Positions 18,386 through 28,171 of a DNA stretch of 64,000 bases are shown piece after piece. Position numbers and translations under genes: made by a program. The notes under the pieces are model-generated. The model made no database searches. It saw only the letters and a list, made by a program, of their open reading frames with translations, and had not been told where the DNA came from. The first letter of the stretch is position 1. Each line of letters opens with the position of its first letter. Where the stretch lies: the NCBI RefSeq assembly GCF_016654015.1, contig NZ_JAEPWM010000001.1, positions 372,001 to 436,000 of the forward strand. Direction: 5' to 3'. The DNA is from Ramlibacter ginsenosidimutans. Its GTDB lineage: Bacteria > Pseudomonadota > Gammaproteobacteria > Burkholderiales > Burkholderiaceae_C.

Positions 18386-18469
18386 TTCAGCGTGTCCACG
18401 AACATACCGGCATCAGGACATCATCGCAAGCTCGCTGGGCGCGCCGCCTGGCGCCGCAACAGAGCTTGC

Positions 18470-18535
18470 GTTTACGACTCTATTTTCCAGTTTGCGACTG
18501 TCTTTGCCTGTTTTCGACTTTATTTGGAAGGAACA
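18470..18535 (-). repeat. Tn7-like right-end with three TnsB-type binding sites
   Basis: Three direct repeats start exactly 20 bp apart at 18470, 18490 and 18510 (17 bp each; plus-strand consensus GTTT-N-CGACT-N-T-N-TTT). Read from glmS inward on the minus strand, the end is TGT, seven bases, then AAATAAAGTCGAAAAC. The right end of Tn7 as I recall it is TGT, seven bases, then CAATAAAGTCTTAAAC, so spacing and 13 of 16 bases agree. Close-packed sites are typical of the right end, which faces glmS in Tn7 insertions. Confidence 0.75.
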
Positions 18536-18558
18536 ACGCTCACGCTGCAAAGCGTGCG

Positions 18559-20403
<1,845 letters not shown>

Positions 20404-20484
20404 GGCTGGACCTTTCAGGTGATGCGTCGACTGTAGGCAGCCCCAGATGGAATATGTTTGCTAAATCTGAGGATCCATGGAATC

Positions 20485-20514
20485 TTATTGCGCGGGCTCG
20501 CAGTCACGCAATAA
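20485..20514. promoter_or_regulatory. Inverted repeat upstream of the Lrp-type gene, probable operator
   Basis: Perfect 8-bp arms TTATTGCG (20485-20492) and CGCAATAA (20507-20514) with a 14-base spacer, in the 120-bp gap between glmS and the Lrp-type gene and ending 9 bp before its ATG. The position suits autoregulation by the Lrp protein, possibly also acting on glmS. Confidence 0.5.
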
Positions 20515-20523
20515 AATTGCAGA

Positions 20524-21063
20524 ATGCCCGCCGATATTGACCTGGATTCCACCGACTGCGCCCTGCTCACCCAGCTTCAGGACGACAGCTCGCTCAGCAA
20601 CCAGGACTTGGCGGCCGCCGTCCACATCTCCCCGGCCACCTGCCTGCGCCGCGTGAAACGCCTGCGCGACGCGGGGCTGATCGAGCGCGAAGTCGCGCTG
20701 CTGAATCCGCAGCGCCTCTCTGCCGCGCTGGGAGTCGGGCTCGAGGCCGTCGTGGAGGTGTCGCTGGACCGCCAGGGCAACGAGGAGCAGGAGGCGTTCG
20801 AGGAGCGGGTGAGTGCGGACGAGGCGGTGCAGCAGTGCTACCGGGTTTCGCCGGGCCCCGACTTCGTCCTGATCGTCTATGCGCGCGACATGCAGGATTA
20901 CCTCGCGCTTGCGCAGCGCCTGTTCACGAGCGACGCGAACGTGCGCAACGTGAAGGCGTTCTTCTCGGTGAAGCGCGCGAAGTTCCGCCCGCGCATCCCG
21001 CTGCCCGCGCGCGGCGAGCGGGCTACTTCTTCGCCGCCTTCTTCGGGCGCTGCCAGTTCGTGA
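20524..21063 (+). CDS. Lrp/AsnC family transcriptional regulator
   Basis: A 179-residue protein with an N-terminal helix-turn-helix (LSNQDLAAAVHISPATCLRRVKRLRDAGLI) and a C-terminal RAM/AsnC ligand domain (VQQCYRVSPGPDFVLIVYARDMQDY). The last 20 or so residues are a low-complexity tail that overlaps the 3' end of glmU by 41 bp tail to tail. Family members sense amino acids; no ligand can be assigned. A position between glmS and glmU may link nitrogen supply to amino-sugar synthesis, which is speculative. Confidence 0.92.
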   Translation: MPADIDLDSTDCALLTQLQDDSSLSNQDLAAAVHISPATCLRRVKRLRDAGLIEREVALLNPQRLSAALGVGLEAVVEVSLDRQGNEEQEAFEERVSADEAVQQCYRVSPGPDFVLIVYARDMQDYLALAQRLFTSDANVRNVKAFFSVKRAKFRPRIPLPARGERATSSPPSSGAASS

Positions 21064-22426
21064 TGCTCACCTGCTTCGCGCGCGCCACCGTGAGCGCGCC
21101 GGGCTCGGTGTTCTTGTTGACGACGGAACCGGCGCCAATGGTGCCGCCCTTCGCCACCGTCACGGGCGCCACCAGCACGCAATTGCTGCCGACGTGCACG
21201 TCCGCTTCGATCACCGTGCGGTTCTTGTTGGCGCCGTCGTAGTTGGCGGTGATGCTGCCCGCGCCGTAGTTGACGCGCTCGCCGACGGTGGTGTCGCCGA
21301 GGTAGGCCAGGTGGTTGGCCTTGGCGCCGCGGGCGAGCGTCGAGTTCTTCACCTCGACGAAGTTGCCGATGTGGACCTCGGGGCCCAGCTGCGCGCCGGG
21401 CCGCAACCGGGCGAAGGGGCCGATCAAGGCGCCCTCGCCGATCTCGACGCCGGCTTCTTCGCCTTCGATGTGCGTGTAGGCCTGCAGCACGACATTGGCC
21501 GCGATCTTCGCGTTGGAGATCACGCAGTTGGGCCCGATGCGCACGTTGTCGCCGAGGCTCACTTCGCCCTGGAACACGCAGTTGACGTCGATCTCCACGT
21601 CCTGCCCGCAGGACAGGCGTCCGCGCAGGTCGAAGCGCGCCGGATCGGCGAGCCGCACGCCCTGCTCCATGAGCGCATTCGCCTGGCGCGACTGGAAGGC
21701 ACGCTCCAGCGCGGCAAGCTGCAGCGGGCTGTTCACGCCATCCACCTCGACCTGCTCAGCCGCCGGCGAGGCCACGACCTCGCAGCCGTCCGCCACCGCA
21801 AACTGCACGATGTCCGTCAGGTAGTACTCGCGCTGGGCGTTGTCGTTGGAGAGCCGCGCCAGCCAGGTCTTGAGCTTGCGCTCCGGCACCGCCATGAAGC
21901 CGGTATAGACCTCGCGGATGCCGCGCTGCGCGGCGCTCGCGTCCTTGTGCTCCACGATCGCCTGCACCGCATCGCCCCGGCGCAGGATGCGGCCGTAGCC
22001 GGTCGGGTCCGCCATCTCCACGGTGAGCAGCGCCAGGCGCTCGCCGCCGCACTTGTCCACCAGCGCCTGCAGGGTTTCCGGCCGGATCAGGGGCACGTCG
22101 CCGTTGAGGATCAGGGCAATGCCGTCATCGGGCAGCACCGGGACCGCCTGCTGCACCGCGTGGCCCGTGCCCAGTTGCGGCTCCTGGCGCACGAAGTCGG
22201 GCGAGGGGCGTCCCTGCGCGGCCGCAGCGGAACGCAGCCAGCCTTCAACGTCCTCGGCGCCGTGGCCGGTGATGACGATGGTCCGGCGCGCAGCCAGCGC
22301 GTGCGCGGTGTCCATCACATGCGCGATGAGGGGCCGTCCGCCCAGCCGGTGCAGGACCTTCGCCGTCCGGCTCTTCATGCGCGTGCCCTTGCCGGCCGCC
22401 ATCACCACGACATCGACTGCTGTCAT
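21023..22426 (-). CDS. glmU: Bifunctional UDP-N-acetylglucosamine pyrophosphorylase/glucosamine-1-phosphate N-acetyltransferase
   Basis: A 467-residue two-domain enzyme. The N-terminal uridyltransferase has MAAGKGTRMKSRTAKVLH and LNGDVPL; the C-terminal left-handed beta-helix acetyltransferase has hexapeptide repeats (IGPFARLRPGAQLGPEVHIG, then NYDGANKNRT and GSNCVLVAPVTV). It converts glucosamine-1-phosphate to UDP-GlcNAc in the cytoplasm, completing the route begun by glmS two genes away. Length is normal. Its start lies 19 bp from the divergent lipoprotein gene. Confidence 0.97.
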   Translation of the reverse strand: MTAVDVVVMAAGKGTRMKSRTAKVLHRLGGRPLIAHVMDTAHALAARRTIVITGHGAEDVEGWLRSAAAAQGRPSPDFVRQEPQLGTGHAVQQAVPVLPDDGIALILNGDVPLIRPETLQALVDKCGGERLALLTVEMADPTGYGRILRRGDAVQAIVEHKDASAAQRGIREVYTGFMAVPERKLKTWLARLSNDNAQREYYLTDIVQFAVADGCEVVASPAAEQVEVDGVNSPLQLAALERAFQSRQANALMEQGVRLADPARFDLRGRLSCGQDVEIDVNCVFQGEVSLGDNVRIGPNCVISNAKIAANVVLQAYTHIEGEEAGVEIGEGALIGPFARLRPGAQLGPEVHIGNFVEVKNSTLARGAKANHLAYLGDTTVGERVNYGAGSITANYDGANKNRTVIEADVHVGSNCVLVAPVTVAKGGTIGAGSVVNKNTEPGALTVARAKQVSITNWQRPKKAAKK

Positions 22427-22445
22427 TCACGTACCCTTCGCCACC

Positions 22446-23324
22446 ATGGAGTTGCTCAACTTTCGCCGTCTCCCCGGCATTATCCTTGCGATGGCCCTGC
22501 TGCTGGGCCTGTCGGGGTGCAGTGCGATCCGACTGGGCTACCGCACGCTGCCCGAGGTCGCGTACTGGTGGCTCGACAGCTACGCCGATTTCACGCAGGC
22601 GCAGGCGCCGCACGTCCGCACAGAACTGCATCGCCTGCGCGAGTGGCACCGCCAGCAGTTGCCCGCGCTCGCGGACCTGCTCCAGCGCATCGAGCAGATG
22701 GCCCCCGGTGACATCACGCCGCAGCAGGCCTGCACGGTGGTGGCGGAAGTGCAGGAGCACCTCCACCTGGTAGCGGACGCGGCAGGGCCGGCGGCTGCAG
22801 CCATCGCGGCGACCTTGAGCCCCGGGCAGCTGCGCCACATCGAGCGCAAGTTCCGCAGCAACGACGAGCGCTTCCGCGAGGAATGGGTGGATGTCCCGCC
22901 GGCGGAGCGGCAGTCCAAGCGTTACCACCAGATGCTGGACCGGCTCGAATCCATCTACGGTTCACTGGATGCGCCCCAGCGCGCCGTGCTGCGCCAGGGC
23001 ATCGCCCAATCGAACTACGACCCGGAGCGCATCCTCCGCGACCGCGAACGGCGCCAGCAGGACCTGCTGCACGTGCTCAGGAAGTTGTCGCAGGGCAGCG
23101 TGAAGCCAGAGAACGCGCCCACGCAGTTGCACGACTGGCTCGACCGCGCGCAGCACGCGCCGGATCCCGCCTACCGCGCGTGGCAGGAAGGACTGGTGCA
23201 GGAAGGCTGCCGGGTGTTCTCGGCGGTCCACCACAGCACGACGCCGGAACAGCGCGAGCACGCGATCCGGCGTCTGCGGGCCTACCAGCGCGACCTGCGC
23301 GAACTGGCCGCGGACGACCGGTGA
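22446..23324 (+). CDS. DUF6279 family lipoprotein
   Basis: A 292-residue protein with a lipoprotein signal: hydrophobic IILAMALLLGLSGC, so Cys25 or so would be lipidated. The mature part begins SAIRLGYRTLPEVAYWWLDSYADF, the recognisable start of DUF6279 proteins, and is otherwise long, charged alpha-helix. No enzymatic motif is visible. Function is unknown; a periplasm-facing structural or chaperone role is possible. Its stop overlaps the next gene's GTG start (GTGA). Confidence 0.85.
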   Translation: MELLNFRRLPGIILAMALLLGLSGCSAIRLGYRTLPEVAYWWLDSYADFTQAQAPHVRTELHRLREWHRQQLPALADLLQRIEQMAPGDITPQQACTVVAEVQEHLHLVADAAGPAAAAIAATLSPGQLRHIERKFRSNDERFREEWVDVPPAERQSKRYHQMLDRLESIYGSLDAPQRAVLRQGIAQSNYDPERILRDRERRQQDLLHVLRKLSQGSVKPENAPTQLHDWLDRAQHAPDPAYRAWQEGLVQEGCRVFSAVHHSTTPEQREHAIRRLRAYQRDLRELAADDR

Positions 23325-24454
23325 GCGACCGTTCCGGGCTGGCCCTCATCTGGCGACTGGGGGCCGCCACCACGCTGATCGTCACCGCCTCGGCCATGGC
23401 CGGCCCGGTGCTCGCCGTGCTGCTGCAGCGCGAGGGGCACGGCACGGCCTTCGTGGGCGGCTTCGCCATGCTGCAGTTCCTGATGGTGGGCCTGCTGATC
23501 CCGGTCATGCCGCGCGTGCTGAAGCGCTGGGGCGCGGTACGCACGTACCGCACGGGCGCGTGCCTGCAACTCGTGGGCGTGCTCGGCTACGCAGTGGCGG
23601 ACCACGTGGCCGTGTGGGCGCCCTCGTCGATCGTCGCCGGCTGCGGTGCGGCGGCCCTGTGGAACACGACCGAAGCCCTGCTCGCCGAAGAGGCGCCGCC
23701 CGAGATGCGCGGACGCGTCATGGGCCTGTACCAGACCGCGCTGGGCGCCGCGCTCGCGGTGGGGCCCTTCCTGCCGGGCCTGTTCCGGCTCGAGGCACGC
23801 ACGGCCTTGTGGCTCGCGGTGGCGATGGTCGCGGGCTGCCTCCTGCTCGCCATCACGGCGCGGCCTCACGTGTCGCTCAGCGCGACGCGCGCGCACACCG
23901 GCACCTGGGAAGCCCTGCGGGGCGTGCCCTGGCTGGCGTGGCTTGCCTTTTGCGGCGGCGTGTTCGAGGCGGGACTGGGCGCGGTCGAGGCGGCGAACGC
24001 TTCCGCGTCCGGGCTGAGCCTGCGCGCGGCAGCGAGCGTCGCCGGCGCGATCGGCGTCGGCAGCTTCCTGCTGCAGTACCCGGCCGGGTGGGCTGCGGAC
24101 CGCTTCTCGCTGCGCCGCGTATTCACGGGCGCCGCCGTCGCCTTGCTGGTGGCGAGTGCGGCCATCGGCTGGTCCGTCCATGCGCCCTGGTTGATGTGGG
24201 CGTGCGGCCTGGTGTGGGGCGGCGTGGGCGGCGCGCTGTATACGCTGGCTATGGTGCAGGTGGCGCATGCCTTCGCGGGACGCGCCACCGCCGGCGGCAC
24301 GGCCGCCATGATCACGGGCTATACGTGGGGCGGCACGCTCGGGCCGCTGGCCAGCGGCTCGGTGCTGCAGTTCGGGGGCGCGCCGGGACTGGCGCTCACG
24401 CTGTCGCTACTCGCCCTGGGCGCGCTCATCGCGGCGCGCCGGGCGGTGGACTGA
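23321..24454 (+). CDS. MFS transporter
   Basis: A 377-residue hydrophobic protein with about 11-12 membrane spans and MFS-like loops (EEAPPEMRGRVMGLYQTALG between the halves, YPAGWAADRFSLRRVFTG in the second half). The GTG at 23321 overlaps the stop of the lipoprotein gene by 4 bp, so the two are translationally coupled. The pattern resembles drug or sugar efflux proteins (YcaD-like), but substrate cannot be inferred. It abuts the convergent small gene with no spacer. Confidence 0.85.
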   Translation: MSDRSGLALIWRLGAATTLIVTASAMAGPVLAVLLQREGHGTAFVGGFAMLQFLMVGLLIPVMPRVLKRWGAVRTYRTGACLQLVGVLGYAVADHVAVWAPSSIVAGCGAAALWNTTEALLAEEAPPEMRGRVMGLYQTALGAALAVGPFLPGLFRLEARTALWLAVAMVAGCLLLAITARPHVSLSATRAHTGTWEALRGVPWLAWLAFCGGVFEAGLGAVEAANASASGLSLRAAASVAGAIGVGSFLLQYPAGWAADRFSLRRVFTGAAVALLVASAAIGWSVHAPWLMWACGLVWGGVGGALYTLAMVQVAHAFAGRATAGGTAAMITGYTWGGTLGPLASGSVLQFGGAPGLALTLSLLALGALIAARRAVD

Positions 24455-24757
24455 TCAGCGCTCGCCCTTGGAGTGCGAGCGGCCTTCGCGCTCCGCCTGT
24501 TCGAGTTCGCGCGCTTCCGACTCGGAGCGCGGCTTGGACTCCTCCGCATTCTTCGCGATGTCCGCCTTCTCCATGTACTCCTTGATGTTCTTCTGGTAGT
24601 CGCGCGTCGCCGTGTAGCTGCCTTCGCCCTCCACCCCGTCCTGCTGCCCTTCAGGACGCGGCTGGAAATCGGTGTCGCCCGAACGCTGCTGCTGCGGATC
24701 GCTTTCGCGCGGGGGCTGCTGCTGCAGGTTGCGCTGCGTGGACTTGTCGTCGTTCAT
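24455..24757 (-). CDS. Small hydrophilic hypothetical protein
   Basis: A 100-residue protein rich in Gln, Glu, Lys, Arg and Ser, with no hydrophobic segment or cysteine, so it is probably disordered. It opens MNDDKSTQRNLQQQPPRESD. The C-terminal half (YTATRDYQKNIKEYMEKADIAKNAEE) could form an amphipathic helix. I chose this frame over longer overlapping ones because its composition and the MNDDK start look protein-like. Its stop lies directly against the stop of the convergent MFS gene. Function unknown; stress-type small proteins often look like this. Confidence 0.65.
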   Translation of the reverse strand: MNDDKSTQRNLQQQPPRESDPQQQRSGDTDFQPRPEGQQDGVEGEGSYTATRDYQKNIKEYMEKADIAKNAEESKPRSESEARELEQAEREGRSHSKGER

Positions 24758-24885
24758 GGTCGTTTTCCTCGTGGATGGCCGCGCCCGGCAGGCGCAACCC
24801 GTCCAGCCTAGGAAGCCCGCACCGGCTTGCCTGTCGTCCGGCAGCAGGCGGCCCTGTCGGCGACCGCCTACGACGTACCAGCCGC

Positions 24886-25875
24886 TCAGTCCTGCAGGGA
24901 CGCCCACATTTCCTTGTCGCGCTCGGCCGTCCACACGCGCGGGATCGCCACGCCGCGGGCTTCGTCGAACGCGCGGCTCACGTCGAAGGGCAGGCAGTGC
25001 TCGTAGATGAAGACGTGGCCGAAGATCGGATCCATGGCCTTGCGCGTGTGCTTCATCGCCGCCTTGAGATCCATGTTGGCGGCGGCCGCTTCCTTCGCGC
25101 AGCGGAACAGCGTCTCCACCCAACGCTGCGTGTAGCCGATGCCGGCGGCAACCTGCTCCTCGCCCTTCAGCGCTTCGCCGCGGCCGGGCACCAGCGCCTT
25201 CGCCTTCAGCGACTTCAGCGTCTCCAGCGTGGCCGGCCACTCGGCCAGGTGCGCATCACCGGTGTACACGCCGGCGTTGAACTCGACCAGGTCGCCGGAG
25301 AACAGGACCTTCTCCTCCTCGACCCACGCCACCGTGTCGCCGCGCGTGTGCCCGTTGCCGGGCGACCAGATCTGCACGCGCACGCCACCGAGATCGACCG
25401 TCAGGCGGCCCGGCACTTCGCCCTTGCCGGGGACGCCGCCGCCGATCACGAGCGTGGGCCAGGTGAGGCCCGGGATCTCTTCGGCATTGCGGAACAGGCG
25501 TGGGAAGCGGTCCATCTCGGACTGCATGTCCTCCTTGCCGCGCTCCGCGATCAGCTCGTAGGTGCCCTGGCTGGCGATGATCTCGGTTGCGCCTTCCTTG
25601 AAGTACGCGCTGGCGCCCAGCACGCGCACGGCGTGGTAGTGCGTCAGCAGCACGTACTTGATCGGCTTGTCGGTGATCTTGCGGATGTGGGCGATCAGGT
25701 CGCGCGCCATCGAGGGCGTCGCCGTGCAGTCGCTCACCATCACGTACTTGTCGCCGATGATCACGCCGGAATTGGGATCGCCCTCGGCGGTGTAGGCCCA
25801 GCAATGGGCGGACAGTTGTTCGAAGGTGATCTTCTTGTCGGCCAGGTCGGCCTGGCTGGCAAAGGCTTTGCTCAT
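24886..25875 (-). CDS. MBL-fold (metallo-beta-lactamase superfamily) protein with non-canonical metal site
   Basis: A 329-residue protein with the MBL-fold order: VMVSDCTATPSM, THYH, SPGNGHTRGD, FSGDLVE and a C-terminal helical extension. The zinc signature HxHxDH reads HYHAVR, and the later PGHG reads PGRG, so three usual ligands are replaced, while GHTRGD and SGD remain. It may bind a single metal, another metal, or none. Hydrolase activity should not be assumed. It stands alone, with a DUF2917 gene upstream on the same strand. Confidence 0.8.
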   Translation of the reverse strand: MSKAFASQADLADKKITFEQLSAHCWAYTAEGDPNSGVIIGDKYVMVSDCTATPSMARDLIAHIRKITDKPIKYVLLTHYHAVRVLGASAYFKEGATEIIASQGTYELIAERGKEDMQSEMDRFPRLFRNAEEIPGLTWPTLVIGGGVPGKGEVPGRLTVDLGGVRVQIWSPGNGHTRGDTVAWVEEEKVLFSGDLVEFNAGVYTGDAHLAEWPATLETLKSLKAKALVPGRGEALKGEEQVAAGIGYTQRWVETLFRCAKEAAAANMDLKAAMKHTRKAMDPIFGHVFIYEHCLPFDVSRAFDEARGVAIPRVWTAERDKEMWASLQD

Positions 25876-25971
25876 GGAGTCTCCTGCTGGGGGGCGTGCG
25901 GTCGGCCCTCATTCTACTTAGCGTAACGCGTTACGCATTGTTGAACGAGAGCCGCGCTCCCGGCATTCGAC

Positions 25972-26457
25972 TCAGGCCGTGTGCGAGCAGGCGGACATGC
26001 GCCGCCCGCCGCGCGCCGCATCCCAGGCGAGCCGCGTCAGGCCTGTCGCCAGTTGCCCCGCCGCACGCAGCGCGATGGCGAACGCCATGCGCAGGTCGGC
26101 CAGCGGCTGCAGCACGCCTGCGAAGTTCAGGCGCGGACGCGCCGCCGCTTCCGCCACGGGCGCCGGATCCCACGTGAAGTAGGACGCGCCACTCGCGTTC
26201 CAGGCTTCCATCACGACGTTCTGGCCGGCCCGCACGGGCATCGCCTCGCCCACTTCCAGGATGTGGTCGCCGGCGTCGTCGGGCGTGCGACCGTGCGGCC
26301 CTTCCACCGTAGCCCACACGCGCCCGTGCGCGACACGGACGATGCCGTCGGCGGTCGGGCGCAGCGTGATGGCCCGGCCGCGCGCCAGCTTCCAACTGCC
26401 CGGCAGGGCGGACGCGGGCGCGGATGCGAGGAAAGCGGGCAGGCTGCGGCTGTTCAT
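25972..26457 (-). CDS. DUF2917 domain protein
   Basis: A 161-residue protein whose first half fits DUF2917: WKLARGRAITLRPTADGIVRVAHGRVWATVEG, a small beta-rich cupin-like fold common in beta-proteobacteria. The start at 26457 is preferred over the ATG 15 bp upstream because GGAG lies six bases before it. The second half is Ala- and Leu-rich and could be a helical tail. No function is established. It diverges from a LysR gene, the usual partner for this family, and may be its target. Confidence 0.75.
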   Translation of the reverse strand: MNSRSLPAFLASAPASALPGSWKLARGRAITLRPTADGIVRVAHGRVWATVEGPHGRTPDDAGDHILEVGEAMPVRAGQNVVMEAWNASGASYFTWDPAPVAEAAARPRLNFAGVLQPLADLRMAFAIALRAAGQLATGLTRLAWDAARGGRRMSACSHTA

Positions 26458-26572
26458 GATGGACTCCGGCAATGGCTTTTCGGAATGGAATGATCTGTCA
26501 CGCCCGTTTGGTGGTCCAATGAAATCCCGCTACGCTATTGATTCCGCTTCCGCATCAATCGCCGCTCCGCCC

Positions 26573-27553
26573 ATGCAGCATTCGCAAACCCATTTGCGCA
26601 CCCGGCCGATCGCCGCCGGCCACCTCCGCGCCTTCGAGGCCGTCGCCCGCCACCTGAACTTCCGCGCGGCCGCGGAGGAGATGGCGCTGACGCAGTCCGC
26701 CGTGAGCCGCCAGATCCAGTCGCTGGAAGAAGAAGTGGGCGTGAGCCTGTTCCTGCGGCACACGCGCGCCGTGGAGCTCACGAGCGCCGGCGCGCAGTTG
26801 CTGATGGCCGTGTCGCAATCGCTGCCGCGCATCGACAACGCCGTGCGCCAGATCCGCCAGAGTGCGGGCCGCCGCTCGGTCGCGCTCACCACCTTCGCGT
26901 CCTTCGCCTCGATGTGGCTGATCCCGCGCCTGGAGCAGTTCCAGCGCGACAACCCGGACATCGACATCCGCATCGACGCCACCGACACGCCGCTCGACCT
27001 GGAGATCGCGGATGTCGACCTCGCCCTGCGCTACGGGCCGATGGCGACGATGCCGGCGCAGGCGGTGCGGCTGTTCGGCGAGCAGCTCACGCCGGTCGCG
27101 AGCCCCTGGCTGTTGAAGGAGCGCCCCCTCGCGCGGCCCGCCGACGTCGCCCAGTTCACGTTGATCGAAGCCGGCGACGCGCACCAGACGCACCTGGAGT
27201 GGCTGACCTGGCGGCGCTGGTTCGACGAGCACGGGCTGGCCAAGCTGCAGCCCAAGCGCTGGCTCTACTTCAACTATGCGTACCAGATGGTGCAGGCGGC
27301 GCTGGCGGGCCAGGGGGTCGTGCTGGCGCGCCTGCCCCTGGTGGCGGAGAGCCTCGCCAACGGCGACCTGATCGAGCCGCTGCCCCGCTTGCGCATGGAC
27401 TCTCCCATGGCCTACTGGCTGCTGGTCGGGCCGCGCAGCGCGCAGCGGCCGGAGATCCGCGCCTTCTGCGAATGGCTGATGGGGCAAAGCCGGATCACGC
27501 GCGAGACCATCGGCGAAGTGCCGGACCCCGACACCATCGACAACATCGACTGA
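26573..27553 (+). CDS. LysR family transcriptional regulator (GcvA-like)
   Basis: A 326-residue regulator. The N-terminal winged helix (HLRAFEAVARHLNFRAAAEEMALTQSAVSRQIQSLEEEVGV) is of the GcvA/AmpR type, and the effector domain has the matching FASMWLIPRLEQFQRDNPDI and IADVDLALRYG signatures. I use the ATG at 26573, which directly precedes the domain; an ATG at 26519 would add a non-conserved tail. The region shared with the divergent DUF2917 gene (about 115 bp) is its likely operator. Confidence 0.88.
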   Translation: MQHSQTHLRTRPIAAGHLRAFEAVARHLNFRAAAEEMALTQSAVSRQIQSLEEEVGVSLFLRHTRAVELTSAGAQLLMAVSQSLPRIDNAVRQIRQSAGRRSVALTTFASFASMWLIPRLEQFQRDNPDIDIRIDATDTPLDLEIADVDLALRYGPMATMPAQAVRLFGEQLTPVASPWLLKERPLARPADVAQFTLIEAGDAHQTHLEWLTWRRWFDEHGLAKLQPKRWLYFNYAYQMVQAALAGQGVVLARLPLVAESLANGDLIEPLPRLRMDSPMAYWLLVGPRSAQRPEIRAFCEWLMGQSRITRETIGEVPDPDTIDNID

Positions 27554-27559
27554 GCCCGG

Positions 27560-28162
27560 TCAGTCGCCCTCGTCCAGCGACATGGGCCAGACCACGCCCA
27601 GCTCGTTCAGGATGGCGTCGAGCGGCACGTCGTGCGGCTCGGGCTCCATGCGCGGCACGAAGCCGGCGGCGAATCCGAGGCCCGCGGTGTAGGGACGCGG
27701 CTGCAGCTGGGCCAGCGTGCGGTCGTAGAAGCCGCCGCCGTAGCCCAGCCGGTAGCCGCCGACGCCATAGCCCACGAGGGGCACGAACAGCAGCGTGGGC
27801 ACGATCACCTCGGTGTCCTTCGGCTTCGGGATGCCGAACGCGTCCTCTTCCATCGGGCAGCCGGGGAACCATGCATGGAACTTCAGCGTCTGATTCACCT
27901 TGTCGACCACTGGCAGCCCGATGCGGCGGGGCTGCGGTTCGTCGAGCAGCTCGCCGTCTTCCTTCCAGCGATGCAGGGCAGGCAGCGGATCGAATTCCCC
28001 CTTGATCGGCCAGTACGCGCCAATGACCGTGTCGGAGCGTCGCACCAGCCAGATGCGCATGACCTGCTGCAGCATGTCCGCACGGCGTAGGCGGTCCGGC
28101 ATGTTCAGGCGTTGAGATATGAGCCTTTGGCGCAATACCTTCTTTTCTTCCGACCTGTCCAT
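27560..28162 (-). CDS. 5-formyltetrahydrofolate cyclo-ligase
   Basis: A 200-residue protein of the YgfA/MTHFS family: RKxLR-like start (KKVLRQRLISQRL), the ATP/folate segment GAYWPIKGEFDPLP, and the strongly conserved phosphate-binding GGYRLGYGGGFYDRTL. It converts 5-formyl-THF to 5,10-methenyl-THF using ATP. Its ATG is only 9 bp from the divergent transglycosylase ATG, so each gene's promoter must lie within or next to the other's coding sequence. Ends 6 bp from the convergent LysR gene. Confidence 0.92.
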   Translation of the reverse strand: MDRSEEKKVLRQRLISQRLNMPDRLRRADMLQQVMRIWLVRRSDTVIGAYWPIKGEFDPLPALHRWKEDGELLDEPQPRRIGLPVVDKVNQTLKFHAWFPGCPMEEDAFGIPKPKDTEVIVPTLLFVPLVGYGVGGYRLGYGGGFYDRTLAQLQPRPYTAGLGFAAGFVPRMEPEPHDVPLDAILNELGVVWPMSLDEGD

Positions 28163-28171
28163 AATTCCCCG

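Larger units (their letters stand above)
17831..18535. mobile_element. Remnant of a Tn7-like transposon inserted at attTn7 (glmS-proximal end)
   Basis: The segment joins a broken tniQ to a recognisable Tn7-type end. The end is defined by a terminal TGT (complement of 18533-18535) and three phased TnsB-like sites. The junction lies 23 bp downstream of the glmS stop codon, the preferred insertion point of Tn7-family elements. The distal end is not recognised in this window, so the element may extend leftward over the nitrilase/mandelate genes or have been deleted. Confidence 0.7.
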
